From the NCBI GenBank assembly GCA_947626715.1, contig CANQTG010000001.1, forward strand, positions 1 through 64,000: a DNA stretch of 64,000 bases. Direction: 5' to 3'. Every line of letters begins with the position of its first letter. Positions within the stretch are counted from its first letter, which is position 1. Position numbers and translations under genes: made by a program. This document shows, in pieces, positions 41,500 to 49,903 of the stretch. Source of the DNA: an uncultured Lachnospiraceae bacterium. Lineage in GTDB: Bacteria; Bacillota; Clostridia; Lachnospirales; Lachnospiraceae. A model generated the notes under the pieces. That model was not told where the DNA came from, did not search any database, and saw only the letters and a list, made by a program, of their open reading frames with translations.

Positions 41500-42747
41500 T
41501 TATATTGCATACAACACCGTTTCAGACAAATAATTGCTATAGTGTCTAATATATAATTTATATTCTGGCACTAATGTTTTTATATAATATGGTATCTCCC
41601 ATAAATCTTCTTTTTTATGATAAATACAAATAGCAAGTTTAGGCTTGTCTTTCAACAAAATATGTTTTGCTCCTTTTAATGCTCCTAGTTCAGAGCCCTC
41701 AATATCCATTTTAATGAATGTCACTTTTTCCTTAATATATGAGTCAAGTGCGATTACCTTTACTTTTTCTGAAGCTATATCGAATTGCTTTGAAGGATCT
41801 CCAACCGCTCCTAATATTCCTAACTCCGAAAAGTGAGAGGAAGAATTTCCCAAAGGAGAAAATTCCAAGTATTCGTTATCACTCCACAAGCCATACGGCA
41901 ATAATTCAATCTTATCTACTGCCAGATTACTTATTTTTTCTTTACATTTTTCAACATTTGCCTTATCAGGTTCAAAAGCATAGATCTTTTTATATTCTAG
42001 GCCCAACTCAGCCATTTTCTTAATAAATAACTCTCCTGTAGAAAAATCAAAGCAGCCTCCGTCAACAAATACCTCATCTTCTCCAAAATCCATTATTTTA
42101 TCAAAATACTGTTTCTCAAACGACTCTTTAAGAAAATAATAATCGTAATATTTATATATATCCTCCTCATGTATGCCTTTTTCTACTAACAAGCTAAATA
42201 TCTCTTCACAGACACCTTTATGCATAGGGCTAATAATAATAACATGGTTATTCATAAGCTTCTGCTCTAATAGCTCATCCAATGAAATGACAGATATTCC
42301 ATCTATTTTTGTATGCAGTTTCTCCGCACTACTGTCGCAAAATCGGCTGACTCTTACTCTCCCCCCCTCTTTCGGAAGGGACTGATCATTTAATCCAAGT
42401 CCAAACACGCAGCAGAATTCTCTACACAGTCCCCTTTGCTTGATCAATTTGACCATCTCTACATAATTCGGATGAAGGAGAGGTTCTCCATAACCATATA
42501 AATTGATAACTTTGATCCGCTCTGGAAATTCTTCCAAATCATCCAAGATCTTAAGGAATAATTCCATAGACATTTTTTCATGTCTTTCCTTTATCATAAA
42601 ATCGCTATTATTGCATGGACAAAATTTACAGGCAAAATTACACGCTCCACACGGATCTAAAAACAAGACAAAGGGGGCTTCTAAAGGTACCGCTTCTTCC
42701 AGCTTGGTCCTTGCATTACTATATTCTAATCGATCTCTATTGAGCAT
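41500..42747 (-). CDS. Chimera: truncated radical SAM domain joined to FkbM methyltransferase
   Basis: 415 residues. Residues 1-110 are the start of a radical SAM protein: C36-x3-C40-x2-C43 for the iron-sulfur cluster and GYGEP (85-89) for SAM binding. After GLCRE the radical SAM barrel stops and a Rossmann-like FGLG segment, FCDSS and VISLDELLE follow (115-160), the usual N-terminal module of FkbM proteins. Residues about 215-415 are the FkbM domain (VFVDGGCFDFSTGELF, YAFEPD, FIKMDIEGSE). Only half a radical SAM barrel remains, so that activity is doubtful; sugar O-methylation by FkbM is plausible. A G7 tract encodes residues 127-129. Confidence 0.75.
   Translation of the reverse strand: MLNRDRLEYSNARTKLEEAVPLEAPFVLFLDPCGACNFACKFCPCNNSDFMIKERHEKMSMELFLKILDDLEEFPERIKVINLYGYGEPLLHPNYVEMVKLIKQRGLCREFCCVFGLGLNDQSLPKEGGRVRVSRFCDSSAEKLHTKIDGISVISLDELLEQKLMNNHVIIISPMHKGVCEEIFSLLVEKGIHEEDIYKYYDYYFLKESFEKQYFDKIMDFGEDEVFVDGGCFDFSTGELFIKKMAELGLEYKKIYAFEPDKANVEKCKEKISNLAVDKIELLPYGLWSDNEYLEFSPLGNSSSHFSELGILGAVGDPSKQFDIASEKVKVIALDSYIKEKVTFIKMDIEGSELGALKGAKHILLKDKPKLAICIYHKKEDLWEIPYYIKTLVPEYKLYIRHYSNYLSETVLYAI
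42361..42367 (-). repeat. Homopolymer tract, seven G in coding strand
   Basis: Seven C on the plus strand within the FkbM N-terminal module, in frame as sequenced. Third poly-G tract in 8 kb of mostly AT-rich coding DNA. Confidence 0.4.
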
Positions 42748-42785
42748 TTATCCTGTCCCTCCCTTTATTTTATCTATAAAAAACT

Positions 42786-44558
42786 TCAGTTTTCGTCATA
42801 CGGCCACATTCTCTCCAACGGTCCTGACATCATTCTGCCATTTTTTCCAACAATCGCTTTTACTCTTGGCGATACCGTTTCTTCCGGCGAAACCATCAAC
42901 TCACACAATAACGGAGTGTTATCCTCCATGATTTCCGGTAATATCATATCCAATTCTTTGTTATTATGAATTCGATAAGTTTTAAATCCATATGCTTCCG
43001 CCACCTTAGCAATATCGGGCATAGTCAAGCCGCTTCCCGCTTCACTGGCTACATAATGACCCTCAAAATTATTTCTTTGCATAGCGCGTATACTCGCATA
43101 GCCATCATTATTCCATATAAACATTTTCACGGGAAGCTTCAATCGATGTAGCGTTTCCAACTCCTGAATATTTAACTGAAACGCCCCGTCTCCATTGATC
43201 AATATAGTTCTCCTCCTGCCGTTTGCTATACATGAACCAATCGAATAAGGCAGCCCGAACCCCATTGAGCCAAGTCCTGCGGCATTTTTCATTTTCTGCC
43301 CCTTTTTCAGCTTGAACGCCTGATAGGTAATCTCTCCCGCTCCACCCGAACTTTCAGGTACAATAACATCATCTTCCTTCAACAGCTCGCATAATTTACC
43401 AATAAAGTAATATGCGCTGACATAATCTTCTCTCCCTGCATGTTCTTTTGTAATAACCGGATATTTCCTTCGTACTTCCTTAGAATATACAAGCCATTGA
43501 CGCCACATATTTTTCTGTTTTATAATAGCAGAAATATTTTTATCGTCTTCTATACAGCTCAGTAAATCTGCTAAAAATTCTTTGGCATCGCATACTGCCG
43601 TCACCTTTTTATCAACATTCATTCTTCTGATTTCATTTTCATCAATATCTACAATAACCTTTTTAGCGCATTTCCCAAAATTTTTATCATTAAATGCCGT
43701 AACGCTGGTATCCAAACGACAGCCAATGGACAAGATAAGATCCGCTTCCTGTAAGATCAGGTTGGCGCCTCTGTCGCCCATAATGCCGGGATGACCCACA
43801 TATCGTGCATCCTCTTCGCCAAACATATCGATTGTTTTCCATGTAGTTTCTACTGGAATCGGCAATTTATCCAATAGACGATACAAGGTTTCCACCGCAT
43901 TTGCCAGCTTAATACCATTTCCCGCCAACAGCAATGGCTTTTGGGAGCGTTTCAGCAATTCTACTGTTTTGACAATAGCATCCGTTATATCATTTTTATT
44001 ATATTGCTCCGGTTTATAGCCGCACAAGCTCTGCTCATCTAACATAACAGCCTGTACATCTAAGGGAATATCCAACCACACAGGCCCAAACCTTCCTGTT
44101 GTCGCTTCATAATATGCTTTCTCTAAATGATATTTTATTTCCGTTGGTTCTAAGATCTGTACCGCATACTTTGTAATCGGTTTCACCATAGGTATTATCT
44201 GCACTTCTTGTGAGCCGATCTGTCTAACACCTTTATCGCCAACCAAATCCTCTCTCTTGGATTGTCCTGAAATAATAAACATTGGCGTAGAATCTATCCA
44301 GCCTGCCGTAACGCCCGTAATTGCGTTGGTCGCGCCGGGGCCTGATGTAACCAATACCACTCCCGGCGTATTTGTATGCTGCGCATATGCCTCTGCAGCG
44401 ATCGCAGCTCCCTGTTCATGTAAAAAACAGATATATTCAATATTAGACTTTCCAATAGAATCATCCAGATGCATCGCTCCCCCTCCCGGAAGCATAAACG
44501 CATGTTTGACCCCTTTATTCTCTAAAAATTGAAATACATAATCTGATAGCTTAATCAT
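42786..44558 (-). CDS. ThDP-dependent enzyme, acetolactate synthase-like (YerE type candidate)
   Basis: 590 residues with the three-domain pyruvate-decarboxylase fold: catalytic Glu48 in LHEQGAAIAAEAYA, SGPGATN, the central domain, and the ThDP/magnesium motif GDGAF (456-460) to NN (483-484). The C-terminal PLERMWPY end is unusual for true acetolactate synthases. Next to RfbF/RfbH the best functional match known to me is YerE of Yersinia, which adds a two-carbon unit from pyruvate to C4 of CDP-3,6-dideoxy-4-ketohexose. An alternative is an aldehyde-transfer step in a different sugar. GAGGGACGT precedes ATG 44558. Confidence 0.83.
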   Translation of the reverse strand: MIKLSDYVFQFLENKGVKHAFMLPGGGAMHLDDSIGKSNIEYICFLHEQGAAIAAEAYAQHTNTPGVVLVTSGPGATNAITGVTAGWIDSTPMFIISGQSKREDLVGDKGVRQIGSQEVQIIPMVKPITKYAVQILEPTEIKYHLEKAYYEATTGRFGPVWLDIPLDVQAVMLDEQSLCGYKPEQYNKNDITDAIVKTVELLKRSQKPLLLAGNGIKLANAVETLYRLLDKLPIPVETTWKTIDMFGEEDARYVGHPGIMGDRGANLILQEADLILSIGCRLDTSVTAFNDKNFGKCAKKVIVDIDENEIRRMNVDKKVTAVCDAKEFLADLLSCIEDDKNISAIIKQKNMWRQWLVYSKEVRRKYPVITKEHAGREDYVSAYYFIGKLCELLKEDDVIVPESSGGAGEITYQAFKLKKGQKMKNAAGLGSMGFGLPYSIGSCIANGRRRTILINGDGAFQLNIQELETLHRLKLPVKMFIWNNDGYASIRAMQRNNFEGHYVASEAGSGLTMPDIAKVAEAYGFKTYRIHNNKELDMILPEIMEDNTPLLCELMVSPEETVSPRVKAIVGKNGRMMSGPLERMWPYDEN

Positions 44559-44567
44559 ACGTCCCTC

Positions 44568-45626
44568 TTATTTCTGTCCTCCAAACATTTTATATTCTAC
44601 ATATTCCGCCATTACATGCCCAATAAAAATATGCGCCTCTTGGATACGCGGTGTAATGAGAGAAGGGATTTTAATTATATAGTCTGCCGCACCATTCAGC
44701 TCCGGATTTTCAAATCCTCCCATCATCAGCACAGAAATCAAACTATTTTTCTCTGCATACCGTAATGCCGCCAGAACATTTTTACTATTCCCGCTCGTTG
44801 TGATCCCTATGACCATATCGCCGGCTTGAGCTTTTGCTTCTAGTTGTCTTGCAAATATCCGTTCAAAACTGTAATCATTTCCAATCGCCGTTAAGGTGGA
44901 AGTATTTACCGACAGCGCTTCCGCATTTAGCCCCGGCCGCTCTTTATAGAAACGGCTGATAAACTCCGCCGCAATATGTTGTGCGTCAGCAGCGCTTCCG
45001 CCATTTCCGCATAAGTAAATTCCGCCGTCATTTTCCAATATTGAAATAATCCTGTCCCCGATCTTCATAACCGTGTCCATAAGTTCCTGATCGGACGCCA
45101 GCTTTTTAAATATGTTGGTATGTTCCTCTAAACGCTGTAAAAAATAATTGTGCGCACACCCTTCATCATTATATTTTTCTAATATGGAAATGATTTCCCA
45201 GATACAACCCATTCCGCCATCGTTCTGCAAAATGATATCCGCCGCATTCTTGGCTTTATCTATCGCATTAGCCGGACATAAACCCAAACCCGCATAAGCA
45301 AGCGGTTCTATATCATATTTACCATCACCTATGTAACAAATATTCTCTCTGGCAACTCCTGTTCCCTGCTCGATTTGCTGCATAGTCTCTCTTTTCGTTT
45401 TATTCCCACGATAAAAATATTCCCACGGGAATCTCTTTTCAAAATAATCTACGATTTCTGTATCTTCGCCCGTAATAGCCGCCAATTTGTACCCTCTGCG
45501 ATGCAATTCAAAAATAGCGTCAATATCCTTCAGATTGATCTGCTTCTGTTCATTTCCATTAGAATCAATGATAACAGAGCCGTCTGTAATAACCCCATCA
45601 ATATCAAATACGATCAGTTCTATCAT
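44568..45626 (-). CDS. Fusion of KdsC-like HAD phosphatase and GmhA-like SIS isomerase
   Basis: 352 residues. Residues 1-155: HAD superfamily, KdsC/NeuB-associated type, with DIDGVITDG (nucleophile Asp8, Asp10) and IGDGKYD near 99-105. Residues 160-352: sugar-isomerase (SIS) domain with CGNGGSAADAQHIAAEF (206-222) and TTSGNSKN, as in sedoheptulose 7-phosphate isomerase GmhA. One chain would thus isomerise a ketose phosphate and dephosphorylate an ulosonate phosphate. It lies between a NeuB-like synthase and the ThDP gene. Single-domain versions are usual; the fused form is less common. Confidence 0.87.
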   Translation of the reverse strand: MIELIVFDIDGVITDGSVIIDSNGNEQKQINLKDIDAIFELHRRGYKLAAITGEDTEIVDYFEKRFPWEYFYRGNKTKRETMQQIEQGTGVARENICYIGDGKYDIEPLAYAGLGLCPANAIDKAKNAADIILQNDGGMGCIWEIISILEKYNDEGCAHNYFLQRLEEHTNIFKKLASDQELMDTVMKIGDRIISILENDGGIYLCGNGGSAADAQHIAAEFISRFYKERPGLNAEALSVNTSTLTAIGNDYSFERIFARQLEAKAQAGDMVIGITTSGNSKNVLAALRYAEKNSLISVLMMGGFENPELNGAADYIIKIPSLITPRIQEAHIFIGHVMAEYVEYKMFGGQK

Positions 45627-45647
45627 TTTGATAAACCATGCCTTCCT

Positions 45648-46472
45648 CTAACCTCTCAGTTTTCTTTTAACTTCCTCTTCCTTTGCAGTGAGTACCTTCT
45701 CACCTGTTCCCATGATTTTTTCCGTATCTCTGATATTCTTTACGAGCGCGCATAGCTCATAGGGCTCTATTGAAGCTTTCTGATCTGAACCATACATTGT
45801 CTTGTCTAACGTAATATGTCTTTCTACGGAGGCAGCGCCCGCTGCCACAGCGCACATACTCACCAATATCCCTTCTTCATGTCCGCTATAGCCCACCCTG
45901 CATTGGTATCTGTCTCCAAGCGTTTTTATCAGCTTCAGGTTCGCATCCTCCATCGGCATTGGATAGGTGCTGTTGCAATGCAGCAATTCAAACGGGCAAT
46001 CCCGCTTTCTGAATATTTCCACCGCATGATCGATCTCGCTTAACGTACTCATTCCCGTAGCAATAAAAGTATATTTTCCTTCTTTTGCAATCTCCGTAAG
46101 CAAATCATCTCTCGTCAGCATAGCAGACGCCACTTTATTATATTTACAGTTATATTGTTGTATAAAAAGCTGTGAGTCAATATCCCATGCCGACGCATAC
46201 CATTCTATCCCTTTTTCATGGCAGTATCTGTCAATCTCATCATATTCTTCCTTGCCAAACTCCAAGCCTTCCTTTTGGGCGCGCTGCGTTTCTCCCCAAG
46301 GACTTTGCCGAGGGCTGTCCAGATATTCTTTTGTATATACCTTGTCCACAGTCCGTTTTTGAAACTTCACCGCATCACATCCGGCCACAACAGCCGCGTC
46401 AATCAAACGCTTTGCTAAACGAATATCCCCATTATGATTGATTCCTATTTCTGCCGCAATAAATGTACGCAT
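45648..46472 (-). CDS. NeuB/SpsE-family synthase lacking the SAF domain
   Basis: 274 residues from ATG 46472 (GGGAGAGGCATT upstream). The NeuB barrel is complete: AEIGINHNGD (6-15), VKFQKR, ATGMSTLSEI, LHCNSTYPMP and GYSGHEEG. Members condense phosphoenolpyruvate with an aldose to give a 2-keto-3-deoxy acid such as neuraminic acid. The protein ends shortly after the barrel (KEEEVKRKLRG), so the C-terminal SAF domain of about 60-70 residues, which lies over the active site in NeuB dimers, is absent. Substrate is therefore uncertain. No CMP-sugar synthetase is present in the window. Confidence 0.88.
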   Translation of the reverse strand: MRTFIAAEIGINHNGDIRLAKRLIDAAVVAGCDAVKFQKRTVDKVYTKEYLDSPRQSPWGETQRAQKEGLEFGKEEYDEIDRYCHEKGIEWYASAWDIDSQLFIQQYNCKYNKVASAMLTRDDLLTEIAKEGKYTFIATGMSTLSEIDHAVEIFRKRDCPFELLHCNSTYPMPMEDANLKLIKTLGDRYQCRVGYSGHEEGILVSMCAVAAGAASVERHITLDKTMYGSDQKASIEPYELCALVKNIRDTEKIMGTGEKVLTAKEEEVKRKLRG

Positions 46473-46691
46473 AATGCCTCTCCCTCGCATAATATTAATA
46501 GTTTCATTTCCTCCTCTTAAATCAGCATCGGTTCAGAGCTTGTTAGCGCTACCCTTCTTTCTTTAGATGATACAAAATCATTTGGAAAATGTTTTATTTA
46601 TCTCTTGATATACTACCGCTAGCCTTATAAATATATAACATAAATCTCTCTATTTTACAACCACCATCTTGCTTTTAATAAAGCTACGCCT

Positions 46692-47684
46692 TTAAAAGCA
46701 AGGCTTATTCCTACATTTTCTTTGATAAAACCATATTATTTTATATACATAATCCATTATCCAACATGGGCAAAGCGAAATAATCAATATTACAGGTATC
46801 GGTACATTACTGACCAATTTCCATTTATCCAAATATTTTATACATTGCCTAAAAGTGTATCCATGCAGCCTTCGTAATTTAATAAAACCAATCCACGAAA
46901 ACCACGTGCTGGAACTAAACTTTTTTATGACTGCCCGTTTTTCTTTGCTGTAAACATCCGGAAGTTCCATTATCGTTTTATAAGTCTTTTCAACAAAAAC
47001 CGATAAAGTTCGTTTTTCTTTTACATGTCCTGAAATTTCTAATGGCATCTCAAGAAGTGCCGGATAGTTTTCCCCTCCAAGGCAAAGCAGCAAGCCTTTA
47101 AAATCATTTATTTCGGCAATACTTCTAAGCACTATTTCTATATCCATATATTTTTCATCCGTAACGCATTGTTTTACATTCTCCACAGTATAGTTTTTAA
47201 ATATATCTCTATGGAGTATAGGTATCGCTAACATTTGTAACTTCCATGCACAATCCCTGAAAAATTCTATTCGGTCAAAATATTCCGTTGTTTCTTCTCC
47301 TTTTCGGTATAATGCATTATAAACAATAATATCATACTCTTTATCCAAATATTCCATTACCTTATCAATTCCCTCTATCCGTGGTAAAAATTTATCAGAA
47401 CAGTGCCAAAGATACTCAGCATCAACTTTTAACTTACTATCAGATACTCTCTGAATATCTTGCTGTGAATCATAATGAGCATAATGAACATTTTCAAATC
47501 CCAATTTGTGATATTCCTCAATAATGATTTCCAGACGTTCATCATCGCTTCCATCAAATAAGTATAAGCCTATATTTCTTTTATATAAAGGACTAACCAA
47601 CTTTCGTAATAATTCTCTCACAAAATCCTCTCTATCTTTGGTAAGGATACTAATAGCCAGCTTGTATTTATATTTTCTTTCCAT
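46692..47684 (-). CDS. Family 2-like glycosyltransferase without clear DxD
   Basis: 330 residues. The N-terminus KLAISILTKDREDFVRELLRKL and LFDGSDDE are GT2-like, but the expected metal motif is replaced by YLWHCSDKFLP near residue 95. The rest of the central region resembles the family of transferases encoded in capsular clusters with ILHRDIF before the acceptor helix. A hydrophobic C-terminal segment (about 290-315) may tether it to the membrane. GAGGGAAAG precedes ATG 47684. About 200 bases separate it from neuB with no gene visible. Confidence 0.7.
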   Translation of the reverse strand: MERKYKYKLAISILTKDREDFVRELLRKLVSPLYKRNIGLYLFDGSDDERLEIIIEEYHKLGFENVHYAHYDSQQDIQRVSDSKLKVDAEYLWHCSDKFLPRIEGIDKVMEYLDKEYDIIVYNALYRKGEETTEYFDRIEFFRDCAWKLQMLAIPILHRDIFKNYTVENVKQCVTDEKYMDIEIVLRSIAEINDFKGLLLCLGGENYPALLEMPLEISGHVKEKRTLSVFVEKTYKTIMELPDVYSKEKRAVIKKFSSSTWFSWIGFIKLRRLHGYTFRQCIKYLDKWKLVSNVPIPVILIISLCPCWIMDYVYKIIWFYQRKCRNKPCF

Positions 47685-47696
47685 ATCTTTCCCTCT

Positions 47697-48620
47697 CTAT
47701 TCTCTATGATTTAGGCGATTTATACTTTCTCTTTCATTATGTAACATACTCAAATATTCTTTGCGAGTTTCCAATGCATTTTCATACATAAAACGCAATC
47801 GTTCTCTTAATCCGCGATATTTAACATTAGTTGATACATCTTCTAAATGAATTACCAAAATATCAGGAAGGTAAACCGTTAAAAGCCCTTTTTCTCTCAA
47901 TTTATATAATAAGGTATCTTCTTCTTTATAAAAAGCTTTTTTTTCAATAAGCATATCATATTTTTCAAAAAATTTTTCTGAAAATATCCAAAAGCATCCA
48001 TGAAGCATCACATCCTTTTTTACGAGCTTTACACACATAGGCTGATCATTCTTTTTAATAATATTTTTTAAACAGTTTTCTAATTTACGGATTTGCATAA
48101 CAAAAAAATAATAAATTACCATTAAATGTATCTTATCCAAAATTAACATTTTTTTTAGCCATATCATGTATCGCTTAATCTGCTCTTCCGTTTCCAACTG
48201 ATCTTCCGTCATATTAACATCTGCACCATATTTATTAATAATACGCGGTCCCGCCACTGCAAATTTATATTGTTCATAGTATTTTTTGATTTTTTCATAA
48301 AAAGCAGTTTCTAATAAAAGCGTATCATTATTCATAAGTATTAAAAAATTATATTTATATTTCCGATTTACATAATGGATTCCATAATTATTTCCACCCG
48401 AAAAGCTTGTATTTCCCTCATTGTGGATCAGATCAATATATTCATTTTTTCTATATCTTTTTTGCAGTAAGATATATGAATTGTCAGGAGAATTATTATC
48501 CACAATTACAATTTGATAATTATCCGTATCAATATTTTTTATTATATATTCCACACACTCAAAAGTTGTTTCAACTGCCATATAATGAAGTATAATAAAA
48601 ATTATTTTTTTTTCCATCAT
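47697..48620 (-). CDS. Family 2 glycosyltransferase (RfbN-like)
   Basis: 307 residues from ATG 48620, preceded by AAAGGGAGT; a 33-residue upstream extension is not conserved-looking. ILHYMAVETTFECVEYI, VIVDNNSPDNS, EGNTSFSGGNNYGI and the LMNNDTLL metal region are standard for the rhamnosyltransferase-type GT2 group. Codons 3-5 lie in a run of nine A (GAAAAAAAAATA), another potential slippage site. Strongly AT-rich. Confidence 0.82.
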   Translation of the reverse strand: MMEKKIIFIILHYMAVETTFECVEYIIKNIDTDNYQIVIVDNNSPDNSYILLQKRYRKNEYIDLIHNEGNTSFSGGNNYGIHYVNRKYKYNFLILMNNDTLLLETAFYEKIKKYYEQYKFAVAGPRIINKYGADVNMTEDQLETEEQIKRYMIWLKKMLILDKIHLMVIYYFFVMQIRKLENCLKNIIKKNDQPMCVKLVKKDVMLHGCFWIFSEKFFEKYDMLIEKKAFYKEEDTLLYKLREKGLLTVYLPDILVIHLEDVSTNVKYRGLRERLRFMYENALETRKEYLSMLHNERESINRLNHRE

Positions 48621-48788
48621 TTTACTCCCTTTATTAAACCAACTATTTTCATTTCCTTTTTTAATCAAATGAACTGTTGATTGCTTTTCTATAAACACAC
48701 TTTGTCTCAATCCTAACAATTTTATACGACTGATCCTTTGATATATGAAAATGTCTGATTAAATAAACGGCCTTTATATTTTTACCTT

Positions 48789-49895
48789 CTATTTATTGTT
48801 AATGTACTTAATGATCGGAAGCAATACAACTTCATTATCTACATTATGAACCGCATAATCTCTTATTTCACGATTAAGAGTCCTTTTAGGCTTATGTAAA
48901 TACAATTTATCAAGATATCTTACTATCTCTGCAATATCGACAGGCATATTATTATTAGGAAATACCAAGCCATATTTCATATCATTTGAAAAAAGATCGT
49001 CTTCAGCCCCTAGTATAACTGGAAGACCTTTTGCCAAATATTCTCTTGCTTTAATCGTACTTAATTTGGCAATATTATCTTTATATACTCCAAATGCTGC
49101 CAATCCAGCATCTGCAATATTATATAAATCATTCAATTCTTTACCAAACTTTGTCCCGTAAAATTTCACATAGTATTCCAGCCTGTATTTTTTTACTAAG
49201 TGCTTATATTTAAGGCATTCCGGCCCATCTCCTACAATATGCACATAGACCCTACTATTTCGTTCAACTTGATAATATTTACGCAATCCCTTAATGATTC
49301 TTTCATAACCATGATGCCTAAGGAAAAAAGCGACTGCAATCAAATGTATTTCATTTGAATTATATTCATCAGAAGGCTCCAATAAAGAAATGGATTTTAC
49401 ATTTACTCCATTCATTGTCCGAATTGTAGGAACTCCAAACAGCTTATCATCATCAGAATACGTTACAAATCTGTCAATATTTTCTTTATATTTGTGCCTA
49501 TAAATTATTTCCTTAACATACATAAATGCTGTATAATAATGTGAAAGCATTTCTTTTTTATATGGATATGTTGGAATTTCAACAATTATTTTACATGCAG
49601 GATATTTTCTTTTAATATCTTTTAAAAAAGCAAGATATAATTTATCCACATATATTCTTCTAATATATACAAAATCTGGATCAAGCAATTCATTTAAAGC
49701 CGATTGATACTCTCTTGTAAAGGAGCTACAAGGCATAAGTTCTTTTATACGCTGTACAAAGGTCCTTTTCGATGTTTTTATTAAAATTTCTTTCATTATA
49801 AATTTACGTGACAGCACTTCAATTTGCATTTTAATTTTCTTATTAACCCCTGATGAGCCAAAATTCTCCGCATAAATATAATATCCCCTTTTCAT
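48789..49895 (-). CDS. Family 4 glycosyltransferase, divergent
   Basis: 368 residues from ATG 49895, which follows the upstream stop by eight bases and uses its GAGGAG. The opening YIYAENFGSSGVNKKIKMQ has the GT4 glycine loop, and IVGDGPECLKYKHL is the C-domain phosphate-site strand. The usual EGF-x-E motif is replaced by a variant around AAFGVYKDNI..KAREYLAKG, so the donor pocket is altered. Cytoplasmic; sugar unknown. Confidence 0.75.
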   Translation of the reverse strand: MKRGYYIYAENFGSSGVNKKIKMQIEVLSRKFIMKEILIKTSKRTFVQRIKELMPCSSFTREYQSALNELLDPDFVYIRRIYVDKLYLAFLKDIKRKYPACKIIVEIPTYPYKKEMLSHYYTAFMYVKEIIYRHKYKENIDRFVTYSDDDKLFGVPTIRTMNGVNVKSISLLEPSDEYNSNEIHLIAVAFFLRHHGYERIIKGLRKYYQVERNSRVYVHIVGDGPECLKYKHLVKKYRLEYYVKFYGTKFGKELNDLYNIADAGLAAFGVYKDNIAKLSTIKAREYLAKGLPVILGAEDDLFSNDMKYGLVFPNNNMPVDIAEIVRYLDKLYLHKPKRTLNREIRDYAVHNVDNEVVLLPIIKYINNK

Positions 49896-49903
49896 TGCAA
49901 ATT

